Source of the DNA: Marinobacterium ramblicola
Lineage (GTDB): Bacteria; Pseudomonadota; Gammaproteobacteria; Pseudomonadales; Balneatricaceae
Direction of reading: 5' to 3'
DNA length: 64,000 nucleotides
NCBI RefSeq assembly: GCF_019084545.1
Contig: NZ_JAHREP010000025.1
Location: 1-64,000 of the forward strand
Numbering within the stretch: position 1 is the stretch's first letter; every line of letters starts with the position of its first letter. The position numbers and the translations under genes were made by a program. Of the stretch, positions 44,543-53,648 are shown in pieces. The notes under the pieces are model-generated. The model saw nothing but the letters and a program-made list of their open reading frames with translations. It had not been told where the DNA came from and searched no databases.

Positions 44543-45706
44543 ATGTCCCACGAAGTCTCCAGTCTTCGGAAGTTCGTTGCGCCCGAAATCATCTTCGGCA
44601 GCGGCGCACGCAAGATGGTCGGCAACTACGCAAAAACCTTCGGTGCACATCGTGTCATGCTGGTTTCAGACCCGGGCGTCGTCAACGCAGGCTGGGTGCT
44701 GGAGATCGAGCAGCTGCTGCATGAGCAGGGCCTGGATGTGGTGCGTTTTACCGAAGTGTCACCCAATCCGCGCAGTGAAGAGGTGATGCGCGGTGCGGAG
44801 ATCTACCGGGAAAAAGGGTGTGACGTCATCGTCGCCATCGGCGGCGGCAGCCCGATGGACTGCGCCAAGGGCATAGGGATCGTCAGCACTCACGGTGAGG
44901 CAATTCGTGCCTTCGAAGGGATAGACCAGACCCGTTACCCGATCCCGCCGTTGATCTTTATTCCGACGACAGCCGGCACCTCGGCGGATGTGTCGCAGTT
45001 CGCGATCATCACCGATCTGGAACAGCGGGTGAAGTTCTCTATCGTCAGTAAATCGGTGGTTCCCGACGTATCGCTGATCGACCCGGATACCACCAGCACC
45101 ATGTCACCCTTTCTCACCGCCTGTACCGGTGTGGATGCGCTGGTTCATGCAATTGAAGCCTTCGTTTCCACCGGCAGCGGTCCGCTGACCGACATGCATG
45201 CGCTGGACGCGATTCGCCTGATCAATAACCACCTGGCCCTGTTGGTGGAGCAACCGGAAGACAAGTATCTGCGCGAACAGATCATGCTCGGTTCCATGAA
45301 AGCGGGACTGGCGTTCTCCAACGCGATTTTGGGTGCGGTGCATGCCATGTCCCACAGCCTTGGAGGCTATCTGGACCTGCCACACGGTCTGTGCAACGCC
45401 ATGTTGGTGGAGCATGTGATCGACTACAACTTCTCTGCGGCCCAGGATCGCTTCGCGGTCATCGCCCAAACCATGGGGATCGATACTCGGGGGTTGACCA
45501 GCAAACAGATTCAGAAACGTCTGCACAACCATGTAGAGGCTCTGAAACGGGATGTGGGATTGAAAAACACGCTGGGCAAATACGGTGTTAACGTGTCCGA
45601 TATTCCCTATCTCAGCGCCAATGCGATCAAGGACCCCTGCATTTTGACCAACCCGCGTCGCTCGAACCTGCGCGACGTCGAGATCGTGTATGAAGAAGCC
45701 CTCTGA
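44543..45706 (+). CDS. ercA: Iron-containing alcohol dehydrogenase ErcA
   Basis: A 387-residue group III (iron-type) alcohol dehydrogenase. NAD-binding GGGSPMDCAKGIGI is at about residues 99-112, and the metal-binding region has TGVDALVHAIEAFVS, GAVHAMSHSLGG and LPHGLCNAMLVEHV with the ligand Asp and His residues. In P. aeruginosa ErcA is needed for ethanol growth and thought to help sense or signal the substrate rather than carry bulk flux. Overlap of 17 bases with the ErcS-type kinase gene supports a signalling role. A weak ErbR-type site lies upstream. Confidence 0.9.
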   Translation: MSHEVSSLRKFVAPEIIFGSGARKMVGNYAKTFGAHRVMLVSDPGVVNAGWVLEIEQLLHEQGLDVVRFTEVSPNPRSEEVMRGAEIYREKGCDVIVAIGGGSPMDCAKGIGIVSTHGEAIRAFEGIDQTRYPIPPLIFIPTTAGTSADVSQFAIITDLEQRVKFSIVSKSVVPDVSLIDPDTTSTMSPFLTACTGVDALVHAIEAFVSTGSGPLTDMHALDAIRLINNHLALLVEQPEDKYLREQIMLGSMKAGLAFSNAILGAVHAMSHSLGGYLDLPHGLCNAMLVEHVIDYNFSAAQDRFAVIAQTMGIDTRGLTSKQIQKRLHNHVEALKRDVGLKNTLGKYGVNVSDIPYLSANAIKDPCILTNPRRSNLRDVEIVYEEAL

Positions 45707-47402
45707 GCCATCTGTTTCAGTCGATGACCTGATAGGTTTGGGTGGGCAGTCCGCCCGCAAAAGTTACTACCCGGCGTTGCAGCTCAAGATAGAAGAGCTT
45801 GAAACTGAGCGAAACCGATATAAATGGTTGTTCGAAAATGCGTTGCACGGCATTTTCCAAGCCAATTTGCACGGGAGTATAGAAAAGGCCAATCCCGCGC
45901 TGGCACGCATCTGCGGCGTCGAGACCGGCGTATCACTGGAGCAGGACGGCGAGCTGGCTAACCTGCTCGAGGGTGGTGCCGCGGAGTTTGCCGAGATACG
46001 CCAGCAACTGATGGCGCTCGGTCAGTTGCTGCTCTACCAGACCCGGTTGAAGCAAACGGGTGGTGGGCTGATTCACGTTTCGATGAATCTCCTGCTCAGG
46101 CAGGAGGAGGACCGCACCATCATCGAAGGCTTTGTCTCCGATATCACTGAACGTGTGCGGATGCAGAACCAGATGCAGGCGATCAACGAAGCGCTGGAGC
46201 AGCGGGTCAGTGAGCGTACTCAAGAGCTGCTGGGGTTGAACGAGCGCTTGCGGGAGGAGGTGGCTGAACGTCAGCTTGCAGAGCACGAGATGGCGTTGGC
46301 CAAGGAAGCGGCAGAGAATGCCAATCGCAGCAAGGACAAGTATCTGGCGGCCGCCAGTCATGATCTGCTGCAGCCGCTGAATGCCGCGAGGCTGCTGGTG
46401 TCCACCCTGCGTGAGCGGGAACTGGCAGCTTACGAGGGCGATCTGGTGGAGCGGGTTCATCGCGCGCTGTCCGGTGCTGAACACCTGCTGTCCGACCTGC
46501 TTGATATCTCCAAACTGGACCAGAACGCCGTTCAGCCCGATGTTCAAACATTTCCGCTTTCTCACCTGCTGCGCAACATGGAGGCGGAGTTTCAGTCCTT
46601 GGCTGAAGAGGCGGGCCTGGAGTTCCGTATCCATGCGCCCAATCTTTCTGTGCGCTCGGATCTAAGGCTGCTTTCGCGCATCCTGCGTAATCTCATCGGC
46701 AACGCGATTCGTTACACCGACAGCGGCAAAGTACTGTTATCGATGCGGCGACGCGGCGACCAGGTGTTGATCCAGGTCTGGGACACCGGACCCGGAATCC
46801 CGGCCGAGCAGCGTGAAGAGATATTTCTTGAGTTTCGCCAGCTTAAAAACAGCGGCGCCAAGCGTGGCGGTGTCGGACTGGGCTTGGCGATCGTCGACCG
46901 TATAGCTCGTGTGCTGGAGTGCCGCATTCAGCTCGACTCTATCGAGGGTAAAGGGTCGCGCTTCGGGTTGATGGTGCCACTGGCCGAGAGCAGCGACAGT
47001 ACGCTCAAGTATGCAGCCACTCCCGGTCAACAGGATTCGCTGCGCGGCGCGCATGTGCTGGTGGTCGATAATGAACCTGAAATACTGGTGAGTATGCGCG
47101 CGTTGCTGGAGGGCTGGGGTTGCAAGGTCGACACGGCGCAAAATCTGGACGAGGCCGTTGAGCAAGCAGGGCCGCCGAACATTATCTTGGCCGATTACCA
47201 CCTGGATAATGATGAAACCGGGCTCGATGCGGTTCGGTTCGTGCGCGAACATTATGGTCGGTCGCTCCCGGCAGCAATTCTCACGGCCGACCGTAGCGGC
47301 GAAACTCGGCGCCTGTTCCGTGAAGCGGGTTTGACCGTATTGAACAAACCGCTCAAACCGGGGAAGCTGAGAGCGCTTATGCATCATCTGCTCGAGCAAT
47401 GA
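45690..47402 (+). CDS. ercS: Hybrid sensor histidine kinase ErcS (PAS-HisKA-HATPase-REC)
   Basis: A cytosolic 570-residue kinase with no transmembrane segment. A PAS region spans about residues 40-155 (RYKWLFENALHGIFQANLHGSIEKANPALARICGVE). HisKA follows with phospho-acceptor H224 in AASHDLLQPLNAARL, then HATPase with NLIGNAIRY and GGVGLGLAIVDRIA, and a receiver with D502 in ILADYHLDNDE. It shares the SHDLLQPLNAAR box and DYHLDN receiver motif with the larger kinase at 9653. Matches the ErcS position downstream of ercA in P. aeruginosa. Likely signals to ErbR with the other kinase. Confidence 0.9.
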   Translation: MKKPSEPSVSVDDLIGLGGQSARKSYYPALQLKIEELETERNRYKWLFENALHGIFQANLHGSIEKANPALARICGVETGVSLEQDGELANLLEGGAAEFAEIRQQLMALGQLLLYQTRLKQTGGGLIHVSMNLLLRQEEDRTIIEGFVSDITERVRMQNQMQAINEALEQRVSERTQELLGLNERLREEVAERQLAEHEMALAKEAAENANRSKDKYLAAASHDLLQPLNAARLLVSTLRERELAAYEGDLVERVHRALSGAEHLLSDLLDISKLDQNAVQPDVQTFPLSHLLRNMEAEFQSLAEEAGLEFRIHAPNLSVRSDLRLLSRILRNLIGNAIRYTDSGKVLLSMRRRGDQVLIQVWDTGPGIPAEQREEIFLEFRQLKNSGAKRGGVGLGLAIVDRIARVLECRIQLDSIEGKGSRFGLMVPLAESSDSTLKYAATPGQQDSLRGAHVLVVDNEPEILVSMRALLEGWGCKVDTAQNLDEAVEQAGPPNIILADYHLDNDETGLDAVRFVREHYGRSLPAAILTADRSGETRRLFREAGLTVLNKPLKPGKLRALMHHLLEQ

Positions 47403-47566
47403 ATGTGTTGAGTCTATTCAGCAGTAGCGCGTAATTTAATACAGTAGATTGATACTCTGGGAAAAGAGCTCGCGAAGATGGGCAGCTGTCGATATTAGGG
47501 ACAGGCAGAGGTTATAGACGATTCCAACAGATCCAGCGAACCCCAGGGTCGCTGTAAGGACAAAAT

Positions 47567-48880
47567 ATGACAGGTACCAATAACCTCTACCAGCATGTCG
47601 TCATCGTCGGTGGCGGTGCGGGAGGTTTGGAACTCGCGACTCGGTTGGGCCGAAAATATGGACGCAAGGGGCTGAAAGTAACGCTGGTCGACCGCGAAAC
47701 GACGCATGTCTGGAAGCCGCTGCTGCACGAAGTGGCGACCGGGCGTCTTGACTCCAGCATCGATGAACTCAGTTACCGGGCTCAGGCACGGCAGGCACAT
47801 TTCCAGTTCCAGATCGGAAGTCTGGAAGGGCTCGACCGTGGACAGCGGTGCGTTCGCCTGGCGCCGCTGTTGAGCAGTACGGGGGAGGAGCTGGTGCCCG
47901 CCAGAACGCTCTATTATGACTATCTGGTATTGGCCATCGGCAGTAAAACCAACGATTTCGGTGTTCCCGGCGTCAAACAGCACTGCTGTTTTCTGGATGA
48001 TCGTAACCAGGCCGATAATTTCCATAACGAGCTGCTTGATACCTGCCTGAGACTCAGTGCCCATGGCGATCACAACAAATTGCGCATCGCGATCGTCGGC
48101 GGCGGTGCTACCGGGGTCGAACTCTCTGCGGAGCTCTACAACTCTGCTCAGGAACTGGTGTCCTACGGCGTCTCCAATATCGATCCGAGCAGCTTGAAAA
48201 TCACCCTGATCGAAGCCAGCCCGCAGATACTGGGGGCGCTGCCCAGCCGTATCTCCGCGGCGGTAAGAACGGAGCTGCGCAAGCTCGGCGTGGATGTGCG
48301 GGAAAAAACCCAGGTCACCGAGGTGCGCGCCGGTGAGCTGATGACCGACAAGGGTGAGACGATACCGGCCGATCTTATGGTGTGGGCGGCGGGGGTAAAG
48401 GCACCGGAGTTGCTGCAGACCCTGGATGGACTGGAATGCAATAACCGTAACCAGCTGATCGTCGGTTCCGATCTGCGCACCACCCGCGATGAGCGCATAT
48501 TCGCTATAGGCGATTGTGCCGCATGTGAGCGCCGGGACGAAGAGGGTGGCTTGGTTCCGCCCCGGGCCCAGGCCGCTCACCAGATGGCCAGCCATCTCTA
48601 TACCCACTTTACGCGCATCCTGAGCGGCGAAGATATACCCGCCTACGAGTATCGTGACTACGGTTCCCTGGTGTCGTTGAGCAAGTATTCCACCGTCGGC
48701 AATCTGATGGGCAACCTGACCCGGGGCAGTGTCATGGTCGAAGGCCACCTTGCACGGGTGGTCTATGTGTCACTCTATCGAATGCATCAGGTGGCGCTCT
48801 ATGGCTATTTCAAAACCGCGCTGGTGACGCTGGTGTCGAGAATAAACAAGGTTATCCGTCCCCGCCTCAAGCTGCACTGA
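47567..48880 (+). CDS. ndh: Type II NADH dehydrogenase
   Basis: A 437-residue flavoprotein. The FAD-binding N-terminus is VVIVGGGAGGLELATRLG, the NADH-binding fold is IAIVGGGATGVELSAELYN at about 176-194, the second FAD contact is RIFAIGDCAAC, and a C-terminal amphipathic membrane-anchoring helix is present (VSLYRMHQVALYGYFKTALVTLVSRI). It oxidises NADH and reduces quinone without pumping protons. Single gene; it could dispose of NADH formed by ExaC. Confidence 0.92.
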   Translation: MTGTNNLYQHVVIVGGGAGGLELATRLGRKYGRKGLKVTLVDRETTHVWKPLLHEVATGRLDSSIDELSYRAQARQAHFQFQIGSLEGLDRGQRCVRLAPLLSSTGEELVPARTLYYDYLVLAIGSKTNDFGVPGVKQHCCFLDDRNQADNFHNELLDTCLRLSAHGDHNKLRIAIVGGGATGVELSAELYNSAQELVSYGVSNIDPSSLKITLIEASPQILGALPSRISAAVRTELRKLGVDVREKTQVTEVRAGELMTDKGETIPADLMVWAAGVKAPELLQTLDGLECNNRNQLIVGSDLRTTRDERIFAIGDCAACERRDEEGGLVPPRAQAAHQMASHLYTHFTRILSGEDIPAYEYRDYGSLVSLSKYSTVGNLMGNLTRGSVMVEGHLARVVYVSLYRMHQVALYGYFKTALVTLVSRINKVIRPRLKLH

Positions 48881-49066
48881 TAGCACGCCAGCCTTCCGGT
48901 TGGCGATCATGGTTTGGATCTTGCAACTACCTGTCTGACAGGCGCACCAGGGCTGTTCAGGATAGCTCCCTTTCCTGTTCCGGCAGCCGTGGTCTGGCCT
49001 GCAGCCGCTGATGCGGTTGAGCATCGGCGGCTCGAATCCGATTGTAGTAAGTCAGACAGGACCACC

Positions 49067-50413
49067 ATGACTAACCTTGTGCGAATGAGAGCAGGACAAT
49101 GTTGCGTTTCCGACAAGGCCATAGAGCCGGAGCTGGATTGGTCGGGCTATGAAAACGCAGGTCTTGGGGATGCGTATGCCGATATACCGAAAAGCGGCGG
49201 TGACTTTGCCAAGGCGGTGGCGGTCTGTATCAACAGCATGGTGTGTTTGCGCCCCATCGAAAAGGGCGTTATGTGCCCGAGCTTCCGTGTTCATCGGGAC
49301 GCTGCCTATTCTCCTGGTGGACGTAGCCGTCTTCTCAAACGGATGCTGAACGGCGAGATCACCGCAGAGGAGCAGGCAGAGTTGGATCGCGCCATGGAGG
49401 CCTGCGTATCCTGCAAAGGGTGCAAGCGTGAATGCGATACCAATCTCGATCTTGCAACTATCCGCACCGAATATTTTGCCCAGCGGCTAAAGACTCAAGC
49501 GCCGCGTTTGAGGCAGCGGCTTTTCGCCCGTCTGCCTCAGTTGCTGCACTATCCCCTGGTGATGAAGGCGGGGGTTGCGCTGTTCAACGCCTTCCCCCAA
49601 CTCGCCCGACAGCTGGGTCTGAATACGGAACATCCCTTGCCCATGCCCCAGCGGTTGCCGCGTTTACGACCGCTGGATAATCGCCCGGAGGCGCCCGAGG
49701 TGTTGCTGTGGCTGGATAGCTTTACCTACCATTTCTCGCCGGCCGCGGCAGATGCGGCGCTTAAAGTGTTGGAGGCGGCCGGGTTCAGGGTTCATCTGTT
49801 AAAAGAGCATTGCGGTGGTCGCAGTGCCTATTCCCAGGGCTTGCTTCGTGACGCGAAAAAGCAGGCTCAAGCACTTATCAATGAGCTGGAACCCCATCTC
49901 AAGGCCGGCAGGACGGTGATCGGTCTGGAGCCTTCAACCCTGCTCATGCTGAGGGATGAGGTGCTGACGCTTGGGCTCGGTGAACGCGCGCTTGACGTTG
50001 CTGCGTCGGCACTGCTGTTCGAAGAGTTTATTGCTCGCGAAATTTCGGCTGGGCGGCTGAAGCTGGCGCTGCAGGCGAGGCAGGATGCCAAACCGATTCT
50101 GGTACATGGCCACTGTCATCAGAAAGCGGTCGGCGCGATGAAGTCGGTGCGCAAAGTGCTAAAGCTGATACCTGAGCTGGAGTTCGAATTTATCGAGGCT
50201 TCCTGTTGTGGTGGTGGCGGTAGCTTCAGCTTTGAGGCGGAGAATGCTGCGGACTCCCGTGCCATGGCAGAACTGGCACTGATGCCGAGGCTGGCTGAGA
50301 GTCCGGAGTCGGAACTGCTCGCTAACGGTTTCTCCTGTCGCGAGCAGGTGGCGCGTCTCGGCGGGCCCGACGGCATTCATCTGGCTGAGTTGCTGGCTCG
50401 TCATCTGGCCTGA
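49067..50413 (+). CDS. Orphan Fe-S/CCG-domain oxidoreductase subunit
   Basis: A 448-residue protein that corresponds to the C-terminal half of FAD-linked D-2-hydroxyacid dehydrogenases, without an FAD domain. Cys cluster one is CINSMVCLRPIEKGVMCPSF (about residues 47-66), cluster two is ACVSCKGCKRECD. Two CCG-type regions follow, with HGHCHQKAVGA and EASCCGGGGSFSFEAEN. Its partner would be an FAD-oxidase subunit, but none is adjacent. The start at 49067 has CAGGACCACC upstream; a longer frame to 48914 has no homology. The target substrate is unknown; 2-hydroxyacids such as lactate or glycolate are plausible. Confidence 0.8.
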   Translation: MTNLVRMRAGQCCVSDKAIEPELDWSGYENAGLGDAYADIPKSGGDFAKAVAVCINSMVCLRPIEKGVMCPSFRVHRDAAYSPGGRSRLLKRMLNGEITAEEQAELDRAMEACVSCKGCKRECDTNLDLATIRTEYFAQRLKTQAPRLRQRLFARLPQLLHYPLVMKAGVALFNAFPQLARQLGLNTEHPLPMPQRLPRLRPLDNRPEAPEVLLWLDSFTYHFSPAAADAALKVLEAAGFRVHLLKEHCGGRSAYSQGLLRDAKKQAQALINELEPHLKAGRTVIGLEPSTLLMLRDEVLTLGLGERALDVAASALLFEEFIAREISAGRLKLALQARQDAKPILVHGHCHQKAVGAMKSVRKVLKLIPELEFEFIEASCCGGGGSFSFEAENAADSRAMAELALMPRLAESPESELLANGFSCREQVARLGGPDGIHLAELLARHLA

Positions 50414-50493
50414 TTAGCGTCGTGGGGTTGTGTTTTAACAAGCGATTCCTATATACAGGGACTCCAGAAGTACTCAACAGCAAGGAGTTCCTT

Positions 50494-51171
50494 TTGTTTA
50501 AACTGCTGATCTTTGATTGGGACGGAACCCTGATCGACTCCCAGGCGCGTATTATCGCCAGCATGCAGGCAGCCGCCGACGAGCTCGGTCATCCGCTGCT
50601 CTGTCCAGAAGCGGTACGTAATATCATCGGATTGGGGTTGCCGGAGGCGATTCAGGCCCTGATCCCCGAGATAGAGCCCGATGCGCTCGAGCAGATGCGT
50701 GAGCGCTACGCCCATCATTTTCTTGTGCAGAACCAGACACCCACCGAGCTCTACCCCGGTGTAAGAGAGACGCTGAACCGGTTGCGTGACAAGGGGTATC
50801 GCCTGGCGGTGGCAACCGGGAAGAGTCGGCGAGGGCTCGATCGCGCGCTTCGGGACACCGGGCTTGGTGATCTGTTTGAGCTGAGCCGTTGTGCCGATGA
50901 GACAAAATCCAAGCCTGACCCCTGCATGCTGATCGAAATATTAGATGAAACCGGACTGGTCGCTGGCGATGCGCTGATGATCGGCGATACTGAATATGAT
51001 CTGGAGATGGGTTATAGAATCGGTATGCCGACAGTGGCGGTCAGCTACGGTGCTCATCATCTGGATCGCCTGCGGCAACATCAGCCGCGTACGGAGATTC
51101 ATCAGTTTCCGGAACTGGAGATCTGGCTCGAAACACTCAGGGATGAACAGCAGCAGAGGACCGTATCGTGA
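50494..51171 (+). CDS. HAD-IA family hydrolase (phosphoglycolate phosphatase-like)
   Basis: A 225-residue phosphatase with motif I FDWDGTLIDSQ, motif II AVATGKSRRGLD, motif III K(P)-like KSKPDPCMLIEIL, and motif IV MIGDTEYDLEMG. The cap domain lies between about 18 and 80. It resembles the Pseudomonas HAD protein that precedes sppA. The TTG start at 50494 is chosen because AAGGAG at 50482-50487 is six bases upstream; an upstream GTG at 50422 would add 24 unsupported residues. It overlaps sppA by four bases. Substrate unknown. Confidence 0.85.
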   Translation: MFKLLIFDWDGTLIDSQARIIASMQAAADELGHPLLCPEAVRNIIGLGLPEAIQALIPEIEPDALEQMRERYAHHFLVQNQTPTELYPGVRETLNRLRDKGYRLAVATGKSRRGLDRALRDTGLGDLFELSRCADETKSKPDPCMLIEILDETGLVAGDALMIGDTEYDLEMGYRIGMPTVAVSYGAHHLDRLRQHQPRTEIHQFPELEIWLETLRDEQQQRTVS

Positions 51172-52184
51172 CACAGAACCCTTGGGGAGAAGAGGCAAAC
51201 GGCACTCAAACCAACGACCAGAAGGTCAGCGTGGAAACCCGGAGTGACAGCCGGGAGTGGCGTCTGATAGAAAAGTTGGTAAACGGGCTTCATGTAGAGC
51301 ACAGACGTACGCGGCGATGGGGGATCTTCTTCAAGCTGTTGACCTTCGCCTACCTGTTTACGCTGCTCGGTCTCTACCTGTTCAAAGATACGCCAAGCAT
51401 TCCATCGCCGGCATCGGATGCCCATGTGGCCGTCGTACGTGTGGAGGGGCCGATTGCCGACGGGGAAAAAGCCAATGCCGACTCGCTGGTCGGATCGCTA
51501 CGCCGGGCGTTCGAGAACAAGCACAGCACAGCCGTTCTTCTGCGCATCAACAGCCCGGGTGGCAGTCCGGTGCAGGCGGGCTATGTATACGATGAGATCA
51601 AGCGCCTGCGTGGCAACTATCCCGAAAAGAAAGTCTATGCCGTGATCAGCGATATCGGGGCATCCGGTGCCTACTATATTGCCGCGGCGGCCGATGAGAT
51701 CTATGCCGACAAAGCCAGTCTGGTCGGCTCCATCGGCGTGGTATCGGCCAGTTTCGGATTTGTCGATCTGATGGAGAAGGTTGGCGTAGAGCGCCGTATG
51801 CTGACCGCCGGTGAGCACAAGGGGCTGCTCGATCCGTTCCAGCCGTTGCCGAATGTGGAGAAGGAGTTCTGGCAAAAGATCCTCGACACCACACACCAGC
51901 AGTTTATCGATCAGGTCAAAGCTGGACGTGGCGAACGTCTGAAGGATAGCGATGAACTGTTTTCGGGGCTGGTCTGGACCGGCGAGCAGGCGGTGGAACT
52001 CGGCCTGATCGATGGCCTGGGAAGTGCCAGTTATGTCGCGCGGGAGGTAGTTGGTGTCGAATCGCTGGTCGACTACAGCGCCAAGGGCAGTCCGCTGGAG
52101 CAGTTGATCGACCGTCTCGGCGTCAGCATGGCCAGTCATCTGGCCAATATGGTGGGGCTGGGCGGCGGCGTGCAGCTGCGCTAA
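51168..52184 (+). CDS. sppA: Signal peptide peptidase SppA (S49 family)
   Basis: A 338-residue membrane-anchored serine protease. One transmembrane segment (about 51-72, FFKLLTFAYLFTLLGLYLF) is followed by the S49 domain: LLRINSPGGSPVQAGYVYDEIKRL, the nucleophile region ISDIGASGAYYIAAAADEIYADKASLVGSIGVVS and a GLLDPFQPL segment. The length matches the short (SohB/SppA36) form. The conserved Lys is expected further upstream in this family; not assigned here. It degrades leftover signal peptides in the inner membrane. Overlaps the HAD gene. Confidence 0.9.
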   Translation: MTQNPWGEEANGTQTNDQKVSVETRSDSREWRLIEKLVNGLHVEHRRTRRWGIFFKLLTFAYLFTLLGLYLFKDTPSIPSPASDAHVAVVRVEGPIADGEKANADSLVGSLRRAFENKHSTAVLLRINSPGGSPVQAGYVYDEIKRLRGNYPEKKVYAVISDIGASGAYYIAAAADEIYADKASLVGSIGVVSASFGFVDLMEKVGVERRMLTAGEHKGLLDPFQPLPNVEKEFWQKILDTTHQQFIDQVKAGRGERLKDSDELFSGLVWTGEQAVELGLIDGLGSASYVAREVVGVESLVDYSAKGSPLEQLIDRLGVSMASHLANMVGLGGGVQLR

Positions 52185-52200
52185 ACCACACCGAACTGAC

Positions 52201-52222
52201 AAGGGGCGATTATTCGCCCCTT
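52201..52222. terminator. Hairpin between sppA and maf
   Basis: AAGGGGCGA (52201-52209) pairs with TCGCCCCTT (52214-52222) across TTAT. The stem overlaps the last codons of the convergent maf gene. Confidence 0.65.
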
Positions 52223-52800
52223 AATACATCTACCCCCATACGCTCCAGCATCTTGATCAGGCAGATCAGCGGCAGCCCGACCAGTGCATTCGGGTCCTCA
52301 CCGATCAGCCGTTGAAACAGCGCGATACCCAGCCCCTCGGATTTGAAACTGCCCGCACAGTCATATGGCTGCTCGCGACGCAGATAGTTTTCGATCTGGG
52401 ACCGCCGCAGCTGGCGAAACTCTACGTCAAAGGGGACTACTTCCAGTTGAAACTGCTCGCTTGCGGCGTCGAAAAGGCATAGCCCGGTCAGGAAACGCAC
52501 CGTTCTGCCTGAGGCCAGACCAAGTTGCTCAGCGGCGCGCTCATGGGTCAGCGGCTTACCCAGGATATGGGCATCGAGGGTGGCAACCTGGTCCGATCCG
52601 ATAATCAGCGCATCGGGATGGCGGGAGGCTACTGCCTGCGCTTTTTCGAGCGCGAGTCTGGCGACAAGCGTTTCGGCACTCTCGTCCGGCAGTCGAGTTT
52701 CATCTATGTCGGGTGAATCGCAGCTATAATCGATCCCTAGCTTGTCCAAAAGGCTGCGGCGATAGGCTGAGCCTGAAGCCAAAACGAGAGGGCGTGACAT
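52210..52800 (-). CDS. Maf/YceF nucleotide pyrophosphatase
   Basis: A 196-residue Maf-family protein: N-terminal [21 protein letters not shown], catalytic Asp region [20 protein letters not shown] and [49 protein letters not shown]. The YceF branch hydrolyses 7-methyl-GTP and related nucleotides, removing damaged nucleotides. The order sppA-maf-yceD-rpmF is as in Pseudomonas, with maf on the opposite strand to its neighbours. Starts at 52800, with a 120-base spacer to yceD. Confidence 0.9.
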   Translation of the reverse strand: MSRPLVLASGSAYRRSLLDKLGIDYSCDSPDIDETRLPDESAETLVARLALEKAQAVASRHPDALIIGSDQVATLDAHILGKPLTHERAAEQLGLASGRTVRFLTGLCLFDAASEQFQLEVVPFDVEFRQLRRSQIENYLRREQPYDCAGSFKSEGLGIALFQRLIGEDPNALVGLPLICLIKMLERMGVDVLRGE

Positions 52801-52882
52801 ATCGAATCTCCTTCTTGCACACCGCTTTTCAGGAAACCGGCATATTAGCGCTATTTTTATAGATTAAAACGCCTGCTTTCCT

Positions 52883-52911
52883 TTGACAGGCATCTATTTG
52901 GCACCTAGAAT
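52883..52911 (+). promoter_or_regulatory. Strong sigma-70 promoter of yceD-rpmF-plsX, possibly leaderless
   Basis: TTGACA (52883-52888), 17-base spacer and TAGAAT (52906-52911) are close to consensus. Transcription would begin around 52917-52919, only two to four bases before the yceD ATG at 52921, and no ribosome site precedes that ATG. This implies a leaderless mRNA unless another promoter contributes. Confidence 0.7.
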
Positions 52912-52920
52912 TGCGCGCTT

Positions 52921-53445
52921 ATGTCGTACGGTCCTTTACCGAAAAGAGTTGACCCGCGCAAACTGGCTGAGCGGGAAGCGAAAATTGAGGGTGTTGCAGA
53001 TGTATCCGCAATGCCGCGATTGGTCTCGCTTCTTGCGAACGACTCTGGTGAAGTCCAGGTCGAGCTGTCGTTTGCGGTGGATGAGCAGCGTTTAAGAACC
53101 GTCTCCGGATCGGCGAGCGGTAGTGTCATGCTGACCTGCCAGCGCTGCCTTGAACCGGTGTCGGTAGATGTTGAGGCTGAAGTCAATCTGGCTATGGTGC
53201 TCAACGAAGAACAGGCTAAAAATCTGCCCCGGTATTACGATCCGCTGATCGTCGAGGCTGAAGATGTCGAGCTGCTGTCGCTGATAGAGGATGAATTGAT
53301 ACTCAGTCTTCCGCTGGTTGCGTACCATGATGACTGTTCCGTTCAGACCTCTTTTGGTGACGCTGATGAGGCGGCCCGGACGCAGAAAGATAAACCCAAC
53401 CCATTCAGTGTATTGGCCGAACTTAAAAAGGCCGATAAGAGTTGA
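52921..53445 (+). CDS. yceD: YceD (DUF177) protein
   Basis: A 174-residue protein of the YceD/DUF177 family. It has the pair of Cys in MLTCQRCLEPVSVDVEAEVNLAMV (about 63-67), LIVEAEDVELLSLIEDELILSLPLVAYHDDC, and the C-terminal NPFSVLAELKK. The family is linked to 23S rRNA and L32 production in bacteria and plants. It precedes rpmF by 18 bases and likely is cotranscribed with it. The start has no ribosome site and sits close to the predicted transcription start. Confidence 0.92.
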   Translation: MSYGPLPKRVDPRKLAEREAKIEGVADVSAMPRLVSLLANDSGEVQVELSFAVDEQRLRTVSGSASGSVMLTCQRCLEPVSVDVEAEVNLAMVLNEEQAKNLPRYYDPLIVEAEDVELLSLIEDELILSLPLVAYHDDCSVQTSFGDADEAARTQKDKPNPFSVLAELKKADKS

Positions 53446-53463
53446 ACCAGGAGCTACATAACC

Positions 53464-53646
53464 ATGGCAGTACAGCAGAACAAAAAATCTCGTTCCCGTC
53501 GCGATATGCGTCGTTCACATGATGCGCTGAGCGGCCCGACTCTGTCTGTCGACGCGACTACCGGTGAAACCCACCGTCGTCATCACGTCAGCGCTGACGG
53601 TTTCTATCGCGGTCGTCAGGTCGTTGCAGGCAAGGGCGACGAATAA
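53464..53646 (+). CDS. rpmF: 50S ribosomal protein L32
   Basis: A 60-residue basic protein with the family start [20 protein letters not shown] and core [27 protein letters not shown]. Full length for L32. The zinc-binding Cys of some L32 forms is absent (C-minus type). AGGAGC before the ATG is a good ribosome site. The first gene after yceD; plsX follows two bases later. Confidence 0.96.
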   Translation: MAVQQNKKSRSRRDMRRSHDALSGPTLSVDATTGETHRRHHVSADGFYRGRQVVAGKGDE

Positions 53647-53648
53647 GC

